From positions 2,666,001-2,730,000 of the forward strand of contig NZ_CP043046.1 of assembly GCF_008119665.1 (NCBI RefSeq): DNA of 64,000 nt. Direction: 5' to 3'. The position numbers and the translations under genes were made by a program. The notes beneath the pieces are model-generated. The model searched no databases. It was given only the letters and a program-made list of their open reading frames with translations, and was not told the DNA's origin. The stretch comes from Pigmentiphaga aceris (GTDB lineage Bacteria; Pseudomonadota; Gammaproteobacteria; Burkholderiales; Burkholderiaceae_B). Of this stretch, positions 1 to 8,621 are shown in pieces (the first letter of the stretch is position 1; the number at the start of each line of letters is the position of its first letter).

Positions 1-244
1 GCTGGACGAACCGGCTGCAGGCTTGAATTCCGTGGAAACCGGTGACCTGTCTGCTGCCTTGAAACGGCTGCGCGCACCCGACCTGGTGCTGGTGGTGGTG
101 GAGCACGACATGGACCTGATCATGGACGTCTGCGACACCATCCACGTGCTGAATGTCGGGACGTTGCTGGCGTCCGGCAGCCCTGAACAGATTCGCCTGA
201 ATCCCGACGTGGTGCGCGTGTACCTGGGAGACGAAGATGCATGA
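1..244 (+). CDS. livG: Branched-chain amino acid type ABC transporter ATP-binding protein LivG, C-terminal end (partial)
   Basis: The window opens inside this gene. The first readable residues, LDEPAAGLN, are the Walker B and D-loop of an ABC ATPase, followed by the H-loop region VVVVEHDMDLIMDVCD and the family-typical tail with LASGSPEQIRLNPDVVRVYLG. This ending is characteristic of LivG, one of two ATPases of HAAT-type importers for branched amino acids or other small carboxylates. Its stop overlaps the start of the next ATPase gene by 8 bases, so the two are translationally coupled. The permeases and binding protein must lie to the left of the window. The substrate cannot be told from this end alone; the downstream genes suggest an organic acid or its precursor. 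Confidence 0.9.
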   Translation, partial: LDEPAAGLNSVETGDLSAALKRLRAPDLVLVVVEHDMDLIMDVCDTIHVLNVGTLLASGSPEQIRLNPDVVRVYLGDEDA

Positions 245-1055
245 CATCGATACAGGGTCGGACAGCAACACCTTGCTGCGCGTGGAAGGGCTGACGGTGC
301 GTTATGGCGCAGGGCCCGTGGTGCACGGCATCGGCCTGGCGGTGCGCACCAGCACGGTCGTGGCCTTGCTGGGTGCCAACGGCGCGGGCAAATCCAGCAC
401 ACTGCGCGCCATTGCGGGCCTTGAGCCGGCGCAAGGGCAGGTGTTCTTCGACGGGCAGGATATCTCCAGCCTGTCGGTGGCCGAGCGCTTCAAGCTGGGC
501 ATCGTCTACGTGCCTGAAGGCCGGGCAATCGTGACCGACCTGACGGTGGCCGAGAACCTGAAGCTGGGGTCCTACTTCGTCGATTCCGCCACGCGCAACA
601 AGCGTGAACAGATGGTGATGGATTTCTTCCCCGAAATCGCCAATCGCCGTCGTTCGCCGGCCGGGCTGCTTAGCGGTGGTGAACAACAGATGTTGGCAAT
701 CGGTCGCGGGTTGATGTCCGGCCCGCGTCTGATTCTTCTGGACGAACCTTCGCTGGGCTTGGCTCCGTTGCTGGTGGCGCGTGTGTACGAACGCCTGGCG
801 GCAATCCAGAAAGAACAGAAGCTGGCGGCCTTGCTGGTGGAACAGAGTTTTCACGTGGCCGCCAAGCTGGCCTCGCATGCCTGGGTGCTGCGTCATGGGC
901 ACATTGTTGGTGAATTGGACGAGGCCGCATTGCGAAGCCGGGAAGGGCGGCAGGCTGCGATCGACGCCTACCTGGGTGCGCGCAAAGAGACGCCGGCTGC
1001 CGATGCAAGCACGCGCGGTGCAGAGCAAGACCCACAGTCGGGGGTGCACGTATGA
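237..1055 (+). CDS. livF: Branched-chain amino acid type ABC transporter ATP-binding protein LivF
   Basis: A 272-residue ABC ATPase. Walker A GANGAGKS lies at residues 46-53, the signature LSGGEQQ at 145-151 and Walker B LILLDEP at 165-171, followed by SLGLAPLLV, which is typical of LivF rather than LivG. It should sit on the cytoplasmic face of the importer and hydrolyse ATP together with LivG. An 8-base overlap with livG and a 4-base ATGA overlap with the next gene place it inside one transcription unit. The C-terminal 30 residues are longer than usual and of low complexity. Family assignment is secure; the transported compound is unknown. Confidence 0.93.
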   Translation: MHDIDTGSDSNTLLRVEGLTVRYGAGPVVHGIGLAVRTSTVVALLGANGAGKSSTLRAIAGLEPAQGQVFFDGQDISSLSVAERFKLGIVYVPEGRAIVTDLTVAENLKLGSYFVDSATRNKREQMVMDFFPEIANRRRSPAGLLSGGEQQMLAIGRGLMSGPRLILLDEPSLGLAPLLVARVYERLAAIQKEQKLAALLVEQSFHVAAKLASHAWVLRHGHIVGELDEAALRSREGRQAAIDAYLGARKETPAADASTRGAEQDPQSGVHV

Positions 1056-2092
1056 GCGCGCAACAAGCAAGTCAGGCCGAGATGAGCACGGCTGCTTCGA
1101 ACAGCGCGATGACTGGTGCCGCCATGACCCAGGCAGGCATACCGGAAACCAAGGCCACGCCCATGACAAAACAGTTGAGCCTGCAAGGCGAGGTCATCGC
1201 CACCGGCTTGAAATTCCCGGAAGGCCCGGTGGCCTTGCCCGATGGCAGTGTGCTGGTGGTCGAGATCGCCGGTGGCCGCTTGATGCGCGTGTCGCCCACG
1301 GGCGAGTTGCAGGTCGTGGCTGAACTTGGCGGCGGCCCGAATGGTGCGGCACTTGGCCCCGATGGACACTGCTATGTCTGCAACAACGGCGGCTTCAGCT
1401 GGCGCACTGACGCGGGGTTCTCACGGCCCACCGGCCCGGCTGCCGACTACGCAGGCGGCTGCATCCAGCGTGTGAATCTAGACACCGGTGCAGTCGACAC
1501 GCTGTACACCCATTGCGATGGCATTGCGCTGCATGGCCCTAACGACATCGTGTTCGATGCACACGGCGGCTTCTGGTTCACCGACTTCGGCAAGACCTTT
1601 GAAGACCGCATGTTGCGCGGTGCGTTGTACTACGCGCGTCTGGATGGCAGCTTTATCCGTCGCGCCGCCCATCCGGTCCTGACCCCGAATGGTGTGGGCC
1701 TGTCGCCAGACGGCAAGACGCTGTACATGTCCGAAACGGAGACCGCCAGGCTCTGGTCCTACCCGGTGCTGTCGCCCGGCGAACTGGGCCTGGAACCCTG
1801 GCCGTCGCCCAACGGTGGCCGCCTGGTGCATGGTCTGCCCGGTTATCAGCGATTCGATTCGCTGGCCGTGGAAGAAAACGGGAACATCTGTGTGGCCACA
1901 CTGGTTCGCGGCGGCATCAGTGTGATTTCACCCGACGGCAACCTGCTGGAATTCCACGCCGCACCCGAAGGCTATTGCACCAACATCTGTTTTGGCGGGG
2001 CTGATCGGCGCACGGCGTTCATCACGCTGTCGGGTTATGGGCAGTTGTTCGCGGCACGCTGGCCACGCGCCGGTCTGGCGCTGGAGGCTTGA
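1052..2092 (+). CDS. SMP-30/gluconolactonase/LRE family protein
   Basis: A 346-residue six-bladed propeller protein of the SMP-30/gluconolactonase family, which hydrolyses sugar-type lactones using a divalent metal. Metal-site segments typical of the family are visible: FPEGPVALPDG, HGPNDIVFDAHGGFWFTDFG, TPNGVGLSPDGKTLY and FDSLAVEENGN. The first 37 residues are a low-complexity Ala/Ser/Met stretch; an internal ATG at 1163 would give a more usual length, but the start at 1052 overlaps the livF stop (ATGA) and follows a G-rich ribosome site, so it is kept. It lies in the same operon as the transporter and the Bug receptor, suggesting it opens a lactone intermediate or substrate. The real substrate is not known. 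Confidence 0.85.
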   Translation: MSAQQASQAEMSTAASNSAMTGAAMTQAGIPETKATPMTKQLSLQGEVIATGLKFPEGPVALPDGSVLVVEIAGGRLMRVSPTGELQVVAELGGGPNGAALGPDGHCYVCNNGGFSWRTDAGFSRPTGPAADYAGGCIQRVNLDTGAVDTLYTHCDGIALHGPNDIVFDAHGGFWFTDFGKTFEDRMLRGALYYARLDGSFIRRAAHPVLTPNGVGLSPDGKTLYMSETETARLWSYPVLSPGELGLEPWPSPNGGRLVHGLPGYQRFDSLAVEENGNICVATLVRGGISVISPDGNLLEFHAAPEGYCTNICFGGADRRTAFITLSGYGQLFAARWPRAGLALEA

Positions 2093-2094
2093 CG

Positions 2095-3156
2095 ATGGCA
2101 GATGCAATGACAGACACCGCTGCAATGGCAAACGAGGACACGTCCATGACCGAACATCAAGGCACACGACGCAAGTTGTTGACCGCTGCGGCAGTCGTGA
2201 GCGGTGCAAGCGCGCTGGGCCTGCGACCCGCCTGGGCGCAATCTGCCCCAGCTATGCAGTCATCTTGGCCGTCCAAGCCCATTCGCATCATCGTGCCGTA
2301 TGCAGCCGGGCAGGGTGCAGACGTGTTGACCCGACTGGTGGCCCACGAGTTGACCAAGACGCTGAATCAGCCCATCTACATCGAGAACCGGGCAGGAGCA
2401 GGCGGCAACATCGGCGCGGCCGCTGCGGCTCGGTCGGATGCTGATGGCTACACCTTCATGCTGGGCACCAACGCCATCAATGCGGCCAACGAGTTCCTGT
2501 ACAACAACCGGGGCTTCGAGCCCAGCGACTTTGTTGGCGTGGCCATGATCGGCCTGCTGCCGATGGTGATCTGCACATCGGCCCCGGACCTGCCCACCAA
2601 TGGCTTGGCTGAACTGATTGCGCGTGCCCGCGCCAAGCCGGGCACCTTGAACGTCGGGCTGCCCAGCACCACCGCACAGGTAGTGTTTGCAGAGTTCGTG
2701 AAGTCAGCCCAGGCCCCGCTGTTCGGCGTTATGTACAAGGGCTCCAGCCAGTCCTTGACCGACACGATCGGTGGCCAGATTCCCTTGGCCATCGACACGG
2801 TGACCGCATCACGCGCTTATGTCGCGACTGGCAAGCTGCGTGCATTGGCGATCACCTCGCTTGCCGCCAGCGACATGCTGCCGGGCGTTAAGCCGGTGTC
2901 AGAACAAGGCGTTCCCGGTTTTGATGTAGTGGCCTGGGATGCATTGTTTGCCCCGCGCGCCACGCCGCCCGAGATCGTCGCCAAGATGGGCGAACACATC
3001 CGCATGGCACTGCAAGCGGCCGATGCACGCCGCAAGATGATGGACATCGGTGTGGAACCGCTGGTGATGGGGCCAACAGAGCTGGACGCGTTTGTGAAAA
3101 CCGAACGCACCAAGTGGGGCAGCATCATCAAGACAGCCGGAATCAAGGTGGAATAG
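2095..3156 (+). CDS. Bug family tripartite tricarboxylate transporter substrate-binding protein
   Basis: A periplasmic receptor of the Bug/TctC family (353 residues), a group hugely expanded in Alcaligenaceae. The mature part starts with WPSKPIRIIVPYAAG, then GADVLTRLVAHEL, IENRAGAGGNIGA and DGYTFMLGT, all family hallmarks. A twin-arginine-like signal (TRRKLLTAAAVV, cleavage near PAWA/QS) precedes it. The ATG at 2095 has a GGAGG site 7 bases upstream; a second ATG at 2146 also has a GAGG site and would give a shorter leader, so the exact start is open. No TctA/TctB membrane partners are in the window, so this may be an orphan receptor or may work with the upstream ABC system. The ligand is probably a dicarboxylate or aromatic acid. 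Confidence 0.9.
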   Translation: MADAMTDTAAMANEDTSMTEHQGTRRKLLTAAAVVSGASALGLRPAWAQSAPAMQSSWPSKPIRIIVPYAAGQGADVLTRLVAHELTKTLNQPIYIENRAGAGGNIGAAAAARSDADGYTFMLGTNAINAANEFLYNNRGFEPSDFVGVAMIGLLPMVICTSAPDLPTNGLAELIARARAKPGTLNVGLPSTTAQVVFAEFVKSAQAPLFGVMYKGSSQSLTDTIGGQIPLAIDTVTASRAYVATGKLRALAITSLAASDMLPGVKPVSEQGVPGFDVVAWDALFAPRATPPEIVAKMGEHIRMALQAADARRKMMDIGVEPLVMGPTELDAFVKTERTKWGSIIKTAGIKVE

Positions 3157-3397
3157 CTAATACCCCTGAAACGACGCCAAACTACGCGGTTTTCAGATCA
3201 TCGACACTCTCGGGTCGCACAACAACCCATCCAGAAAAACGCAACACGAATCGCACTACAAACTGCGGTACTGAACCACACCGCTTGACCGAATAAAGCA
3301 CCAACGAATACGCAAGACCAAGACATCAACGCAAGGCCTCAATCCCGATTGACCAAGAATGCATTCTGCATTGTTTATCTGAGCCAGGAGATTCACT
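3157..3397 (+). other. Intergenic region with no clear gene
   Basis: This 241-base gap between the Bug receptor and the MaoC gene is A/C-rich with no convincing ORF and no obvious hairpin followed by a T-run. It ends with the AGGAG ribosome site of the next gene at about 3385-3389. A promoter for the CoA-transferase part of the cluster could lie here, but none stands out. Confidence 0.4.
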
Positions 3398-4612
3398 GTG
3401 AGCACTGTCATCAACGCCCCCCAGTCCGACGTCGGCAACGCACCTGCCGAGGGCCTTATCACCGACGAGGCAGTCGCCGCCGCACGCGCCATGATTGGCC
3501 TGCATCTGCGCCCGGAAGGCCCGTATCTGCAAGACGCTACCGCCGACACGCTGCGCAACTGGTGCAACGGCATTGGCGACCTGAACCCGCTGTATCGCGA
3601 CGTGGGCTATGCATCGAGCACGCGTTACGGGTCCATGATCGGCCACCCCATGTTCCCGATGGCCTTCGGTTGGCTGGGCCGCACCCGCTGGGGCCTGCCG
3701 GGCGTGCACGGCTTCTACGCCGGCAACGACTGGGAACTGTTCCGCCATGTGCGTCCGGGCGACCGCATCACCTCCATTGAGCGCGTCGTCGGTGTCGAAG
3801 AAAAGGAAAGCAAGTTCTCTGGCCGCCTGGTATTGCAATACGTCGAAGCCAGCTACTTCAACCAGCGCGGCGAACTGGTGGCGCGTGCCTTGGGCACATG
3901 CACCCGGCATGAACGCAAGGCTGCACGCGACACCGGCAAGTACAAGGAAATCGTGCTGCATGAATACACCAACGAAGAGCACGACCGCATCGACGCCATG
4001 GTGCTGAACGAACCCAAGAACATTCGTGGTGCGAACGTGCGTTATTGGGAAGAAGTGGAAGTGGGCGAAGAACTGCCCACCATTGCACGCGGCCCGCTGT
4101 CCTTGATGGACACCATGGGCTTCCTGGTCGGTTGCGGTCGTGGCCACACCCACGGCGTGGTGTTGCAGGCAGCCGCCAAGCATCCCGGCCACTTCTTCCG
4201 CAACCCGGAAGCAGGCGGTGGCGTGGAATACACCGGCATCGGCCACCACCGCGAATCGGTCGCCAAGGAAGTGGGCGTGCCGGGCACCTACGACTACGGT
4301 CCGCAGCGTTCGTCGTGGATGTGCTCGCTGATCACCAACTGGATGGGCGATGCGGGCGTGATCAAGCGCGTGCGGACCGAGATGCGTCGCTTCAACATCA
4401 TGGGCGACACCACCTTCTGCAAGGGCAAGGTAATTCGCAAATATGTGAAGAACAACACCGGCCTGGTGGACATCGAGATCGCGGCCGAAAACCAGCGCGG
4501 TGAAGTGACCACACCGGGTATTGCCACGGTGGCCTTGCCCTCGCGCGATGTGCGTCTGCCGGCCTTCCTGGATGGCTCGGCAATCGATCTTGAACTGCCG
4601 GTGACACGCTGA
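3398..4612 (+). CDS. MaoC family dehydratase/hydratase (double hot-dog)
   Basis: A 404-residue protein starting at GTG with AGGAG 8 bases upstream. The first half is a FAS1-like/MaoC N-terminal hot-dog domain (NWCNGIGDLNPLYRD, then GSMIGHPMFPMAF), the second a further MaoC-like domain (YWEEVEVGEELPTIARGPLS). Enzymes of this fold add water to enoyl-CoA or remove it from hydroxyacyl-CoA. Long versions next to CaiB and CitE genes include mesaconyl-CoA hydratases, so hydration of an unsaturated dicarboxylyl-CoA is a reasonable guess. It starts a run of genes leading to a CoA-transferase pair and a CitE-type lyase. The exact acyl-CoA substrate is inferred, not shown. Confidence 0.85.
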   Translation: MSTVINAPQSDVGNAPAEGLITDEAVAAARAMIGLHLRPEGPYLQDATADTLRNWCNGIGDLNPLYRDVGYASSTRYGSMIGHPMFPMAFGWLGRTRWGLPGVHGFYAGNDWELFRHVRPGDRITSIERVVGVEEKESKFSGRLVLQYVEASYFNQRGELVARALGTCTRHERKAARDTGKYKEIVLHEYTNEEHDRIDAMVLNEPKNIRGANVRYWEEVEVGEELPTIARGPLSLMDTMGFLVGCGRGHTHGVVLQAAAKHPGHFFRNPEAGGGVEYTGIGHHRESVAKEVGVPGTYDYGPQRSSWMCSLITNWMGDAGVIKRVRTEMRRFNIMGDTTFCKGKVIRKYVKNNTGLVDIEIAAENQRGEVTTPGIATVALPSRDVRLPAFLDGSAIDLELPVTR

Positions 4613-4676
4613 ACGTGTACGGATTGAGCGTGCACCGATAGCGCGGACTACGCCCACCCCTTGCCAGAGAGTAGCT

Positions 4677-5843
4677 ATGCAGTTCAACGATTCGCCACAC
4701 ACCGCCGCGCTGCCCTTGTCGGGCTGCCGCGTGCTGGAGCGCGCAAGCACGGTAGCCGCCGCCTATGCGGGGCGGCTGCTGGCCACCATGGGCGCGCAGG
4801 TCATCATGCTGGAGCCACCGGGTGGGTCACCGCTGCGGCGGGCCGCGCCCTTGCTGGATGACGGCGGAGAGAGCGCGCTGTTTGCCTACCTGGCGGTGGG
4901 CAAGCGCAGCATGGTCTGCGATCTGGCGAGCGCCGAGGGCAGGGCGCTGCTCGATCAGGAGCTTGAACACGCCGGCATGCTGATCGACGACACGCCCGTG
5001 GCGGGGCGGGAAGCGTTTGGTCTGGCACCGGACCGGCTGAGCATGCGCTTTCCGCATCTGGTGCATGTCAGCGTATTGCCCTTCGGTGCATCCGGCCCCA
5101 AGGCGGGGTGGGATGCGGCCGAGGTCAACCTGATCCACGCGGGTGGGGAGGGATACTTGCTGCCCAACGGCTTGTCCAATGAGTTGTTCCCAGACCGGGC
5201 ACCGCTGAAGATCTACGGCCATTTCAGCGGTTATCAGGGCGGGGCGATGGCCGTGCTGTGTGCCTTGTCGGCATGGTGGGCGGTGCCGCAATGCGGCGGG
5301 CAATACGTGGACGTATCGGTGCAGGATGCGGTGTTGTCGGTGGGCGCGTTTGCGTTGCAACGTCTGGGCGATGGCTCGCTGGAACATCGCGCCACGCGCC
5401 GATTCCGATATGGCGGCGTGTTCGAGGCGCAAGACGGCTTCATTGAATTGCTGACGCTGGAAGATCGACAGTGGAGTTCGCTGGTGGCCTTGCTGGGCAG
5501 CCCCGACTGGGCACGTGATGCCGGCTTGCTTGACCCCTTGGAACGCAGCCGGCGCGGCAGTGAAATCAACGAACACATCCGTGGCTGGATGGCCAAAAAC
5601 ACGGTGGAAGACATCGTGCGTTGGGCACAAGAGCTGGGCGTGCCGGCCGGCAAGTACCGCACGCCTGCCGAGGTGGTCGACGGCGCGCAGGAACGGGCGC
5701 GTGGCCTGTTTGCGCCGTCCAAGCTGGAAAACGGTCAGCAGACCGATGTGTTGGTTGCCCCATTCCAGTTCCGCTGCACGCCGCTTGCCGGCGGCGGCTG
5801 TGTGCCCGCGCTGGGCGAGATGACCCAGGAGGTCCCGGTATGA
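4677..5843 (+). CDS. CaiB/BaiF family CoA-transferase subunit, probable non-catalytic partner
   Basis: A 388-residue class III CoA-transferase. The N-terminal Rossmann part is recognisable (YAGRLLATMGAQVIMLEPPGG), as is the later GGQYVDVSVQDAVLS. In active members a conserved Asp precedes the helix ending in AAL; here the aligned residue looks like His182 in IYGHFSGYQGGAMAVL. The gene overlaps the next CaiB gene by ATGA, so the two are made together and may form a heterodimer in which this subunit does not form the aspartyl-CoA link. The family moves CoA from one acid to another. The donor and acceptor acids are not known; the neighbourhood suggests dicarboxylic acids. Family call is firm, the loss of the Asp rests on manual alignment. 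Confidence 0.88.
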   Translation: MQFNDSPHTAALPLSGCRVLERASTVAAAYAGRLLATMGAQVIMLEPPGGSPLRRAAPLLDDGGESALFAYLAVGKRSMVCDLASAEGRALLDQELEHAGMLIDDTPVAGREAFGLAPDRLSMRFPHLVHVSVLPFGASGPKAGWDAAEVNLIHAGGEGYLLPNGLSNELFPDRAPLKIYGHFSGYQGGAMAVLCALSAWWAVPQCGGQYVDVSVQDAVLSVGAFALQRLGDGSLEHRATRRFRYGGVFEAQDGFIELLTLEDRQWSSLVALLGSPDWARDAGLLDPLERSRRGSEINEHIRGWMAKNTVEDIVRWAQELGVPAGKYRTPAEVVDGAQERARGLFAPSKLENGQQTDVLVAPFQFRCTPLAGGGCVPALGEMTQEVPV

Positions 5844-7048
5844 ACGCCCCTTGCGCACGTCGCGCGCCCTTGGCCGGTGTGCGTATCGCCGACTTCACGA
5901 TTCATGCAGCAGGGCCGTTCTGCACGCATCTGCTGTCACAGCTTGGTGCTGAGTGCATCAAGATCGAAAGCCGCACGCGGCCCGATGCGTTTCGCAAACC
6001 GCACGCGGTGTACGGCCGTATGTCGGCGGCCACTTTCGATCAGGTATCTGCCAACAAGCTGTCGGTGCGCCTGAACCTGAAGCAGCCCGAGGCGATTGCG
6101 CTGGCCAAACGGATTGTCTCTGCCTCCGACATTGCGGCCGAGAGCTTCCGCCCTGGCGTGATGAAACGCCTGGGCCTGGGTTTCGATGACTTGCGGCAAG
6201 TGAAAGAAGACCTGGTATTCCTGTCCTTGTCGTCGTGCGGACAAAGCGGTCCCGACTCGCACTTCGCTGGCTACGCCCCCTTGTTCGGTGCCTGGGGCGG
6301 GCTGGGCTGGATGAGCGGATACAGCGATGGCCCGCCCGTGGAAATGCGGCACGTGATGGACCACTCGGCAGGTATTCACGCTGCCCTGGCCACCATGGCC
6401 GCGCTGCATCAACGACAATGCACAGGTGACGCGCAGCATGTAGACCTGGCCGCGCGTGAAGTGGCGTCGGCCATGATCGGCGACGCCCTGGTGCTGGCTA
6501 GCCTGGGCCTGACACCCGAACGGCCTGGCAACGCCGACCTGGGCATGGCACCGCATGGGGTGTACGCAACGGCGCAAGATGATCGCTGGCTGACGCTTGC
6601 GGTAAGAAGTGATGCTGAATGGCGCTTGTTGGCGCAGGTATTGGGCTTGAATGCGGATGACATGCGCTTTGTCAGCACCGCAGGCCGCCTGCGGCACCGT
6701 GAGGCTTTGGACGGCTTGCTGCTTGCGTCTTTTGCCCAGTGCAACGCCGACGACATGGCGGCCCGCCTGCAGGCGGCGGGCGTTTGTGCCCACGTGTCCT
6801 GGAATATGGAAGACATTGCCGCCGACCCGCATCTGCGGGCGCGCGGTGCCGTCACGGAAGTCAGCGCACCCGACATCCCAGCCAGGTTGGCAGTTGGCGC
6901 GCCTGCACGCTTCAGCCGTACCGGAGACGTGGGTATTCGACGCCTGACGCCAACGCTGGGCCAGGATGAGGAGTATGTTTTCGGTGAACTGCTTGGCCTG
7001 AGCACTGCGCAGCGCGCTGACCTAGAGGCACGCGAAGTCATTCTGTGA
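5840..7048 (+). CDS. CaiB/BaiF family CoA-transferase, catalytic subunit
   Basis: A 402-residue class III CoA-transferase. The start at 5840 is chosen because it overlaps the upstream stop as ATGA and begins right at the conserved LAGVRIADFTIHAAGPF segment; the open frame extends further upstream only inside the previous gene. GAECIKIESRTRPDAFR matches the nucleotide-fold strand and loop that bind CoA. In contrast to its partner, it keeps the expected catalytic Asp (about residue 174 in HVMDHSAGIHAALATMAAL), followed by QHVDLAAREV. It likely activates the free acid entering the pathway, to be processed by the MaoC hydratase and the CitE-like lyase encoded alongside. Confidence 0.9.
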   Translation: MNAPCARRAPLAGVRIADFTIHAAGPFCTHLLSQLGAECIKIESRTRPDAFRKPHAVYGRMSAATFDQVSANKLSVRLNLKQPEAIALAKRIVSASDIAAESFRPGVMKRLGLGFDDLRQVKEDLVFLSLSSCGQSGPDSHFAGYAPLFGAWGGLGWMSGYSDGPPVEMRHVMDHSAGIHAALATMAALHQRQCTGDAQHVDLAAREVASAMIGDALVLASLGLTPERPGNADLGMAPHGVYATAQDDRWLTLAVRSDAEWRLLAQVLGLNADDMRFVSTAGRLRHREALDGLLLASFAQCNADDMAARLQAAGVCAHVSWNMEDIAADPHLRARGAVTEVSAPDIPARLAVGAPARFSRTGDVGIRRLTPTLGQDEEYVFGELLGLSTAQRADLEAREVIL

Positions 7049-7088
7049 CCCGGTTTGTGATTCCCCAATTCGATAAAGGAAGTTGACG

Positions 7089-7670
7089 ATGAGCGATTCG
7101 ATTTACCTGGTGCTGGACATGGAAAACGACTTGGTCCACGCCGATGGCCCGAACGGCAAGGCGGCCTACGGTGACCAAGTGCGCGGCCGGAATATTCTGG
7201 TCAACACCCGCCGCGCGCTGGACAAGGCCCGCGCGGCAGGCGTGCTGATCGGTTTCGTACGCGTGGGTTTCTCGCCCGACTACCGCGAGTGCCCGCCCAA
7301 TTCGCCGATCTTCTCTGGCGCGCGCAAGAATGGCATCTTCAAGCTGGGCGAGTGGGGCACCGAGGTGCACCCCGACCTGGGCCAGCAGCCGGGTGACTTC
7401 GACATCGTCAAGCATCGCGTCAGCCCGTTTTATGCCACCAATCTGGAAGCCATCCTGCGCGCCAAGGGCATCAAACGCATCTACTGCTCGGGCATTTCCA
7501 CCAATGCTGTGGTCCAGGCCCTGGTGCGAGAAGGCCATGATCGCGACTACGAGATGATCGTGCTGGAAGACGGCTGCTGCGGCGTGTCTGCCGAGGAACA
7601 TGACAACGCGATCAAAGGCTTGCAGCGCTTCTGCCGCACGACCAACTCGCAAGATGTTGTGTTCGAGTAA
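7089..7670 (+). CDS. Isochorismatase/cysteine hydrolase family protein lacking the usual Cys
   Basis: A 193-residue alpha/beta protein of the isochorismatase superfamily, with AAGGA 8 bases before the ATG at 7089. The Asp of the usual triad is Asp10 (LVLDMEND) and the Lys is Lys108 (DIVKHRVSPFY). In amidase members a nucleophilic Cys follows the TN or TD motif (pattern GIATDVCV); here the segment is GISTNAVV, so Val141 takes that place, although Cys133 lies nearby. The protein may therefore act like true isochorismatases, which do not need the Cys, or have another role. It sits between the CoA-transferases and the lyase in the same operon. Substrate unknown. Confidence 0.85.
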   Translation: MSDSIYLVLDMENDLVHADGPNGKAAYGDQVRGRNILVNTRRALDKARAAGVLIGFVRVGFSPDYRECPPNSPIFSGARKNGIFKLGEWGTEVHPDLGQQPGDFDIVKHRVSPFYATNLEAILRAKGIKRIYCSGISTNAVVQALVREGHDRDYEMIVLEDGCCGVSAEEHDNAIKGLQRFCRTTNSQDVVFE

Positions 7671-7674
7671 GGCT

Positions 7675-8565
7675 ATGTCTAGCCTACCCGCCACCCCAAC
7701 CGTCAATCCACCGGTCAGCCTACCCGTGCCCCAGCTTGCGCGCAGTCTGCTGTTCGTGCCCGGCGACCGACCCGAGCGCTACGCCAAGGCCCTGGCTAGC
7801 GGCGCACACGACGTGGTCCTGGACTTGGAAGACGCCGTGGCCCCCGCCGCCAAAGACGCGGCGCGCGAGGCGGTAGGTGCTTGGCTGCGCGAGGGCAACC
7901 AAGCGCTGGTCCGCGTCAACGCCATCGACACCCCCTGGTTCGATGACGACATGGCCATGCTGCGATCCGTGCCCGGCGCAGGCGTCATGCTGCCCAAGGC
8001 CGACACTGCATCAACGGCCCACACGTTACGCGTGCTGCCCGGGCGTCGTGTGATTGCCTTGGTCGAAACCGTGGCGGGTTATCTGGACCTGAAAGCCCTG
8101 GTAGCGCTGGACGGCCTGGCCCGCATCGCTTTTGGCAGCGTGGACTTTTCTACGGAAAGCGGCATTGCCGACGAAGGCGACGCCATGACCGCCATTCGCA
8201 CAAACATCGTGTTGGCATCCTGCCATGCCGGACTGGAAGCACCGGTTGATGGCGTCAGCCTGGAATTCCGGGACGAAGCCATCATGCGTGCAGACGCCCT
8301 GCGGTCGCGACAACTGGGCTTCGGCGGCAAATTGTGCATTCATCCCAACCAGGTTGCTGCGGTGAATGGTGCCTACCAACCCACTGCGGTCGAGCGAGAC
8401 TGGGCGCAGCGTGTGCTGGCTGCCTTCCAGGAAAGCCGAGGGGCAGCCACGGCGGTAGACGGAAAAATGATCGACAAACCCGTGGTGGAAAGAGCACGGC
8501 GCATTGCAGCCACGCCTTCAGTGATGGATAGTGCATCATGTGAAAAACGGCCGTCTGCGGGGTAA
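7675..8565 (+). CDS. HpcH/HpaI aldolase/citrate lyase family protein (CitE-like)
   Basis: A 296-residue TIM-barrel lyase. The start at 7675 lies 4 bases after the previous stop; the longer open frame only reads into that gene. Family motifs are clear: LLFVPGDRPERYAKALASG, VVLDLEDAV (metal-binding Glu/Asp), VRVNAIDTPWF (acid-binding Arg), VMLPKAD, LVETVAGYLDL and IHPNQV near the end. Such proteins cleave citramalyl-CoA, malyl-CoA or citryl-CoA into acetyl-CoA or propionyl-CoA plus a keto acid. With the CoA-transferases and MaoC hydratase, this would make a short route acid to enoyl-CoA to hydroxyacyl-CoA to cleavage, similar in outline to itaconate/mesaconate catabolism. That route is inferred. 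Confidence 0.9.
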   Translation: MSSLPATPTVNPPVSLPVPQLARSLLFVPGDRPERYAKALASGAHDVVLDLEDAVAPAAKDAAREAVGAWLREGNQALVRVNAIDTPWFDDDMAMLRSVPGAGVMLPKADTASTAHTLRVLPGRRVIALVETVAGYLDLKALVALDGLARIAFGSVDFSTESGIADEGDAMTAIRTNIVLASCHAGLEAPVDGVSLEFRDEAIMRADALRSRQLGFGGKLCIHPNQVAAVNGAYQPTAVERDWAQRVLAAFQESRGAATAVDGKMIDKPVVERARRIAATPSVMDSASCEKRPSAG

Positions 8566-8621
8566 TTCATCAGCGGCCGACAACAGGTCTTCCCGCAGGG
8601 AAGGCCACTCAGGCTCAAGAT

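Noticed and set aside
120..1169. A 349-codon minus-strand frame opposite livF
   Set aside because: Antisense shadow; Arg/His-rich composition is unlike real proteins of the window.
3326..4750. A 474-codon minus-strand frame opposite the MaoC gene
   Set aside because: Antisense shadow of a well-recognised gene; no ribosome site and no family likeness.
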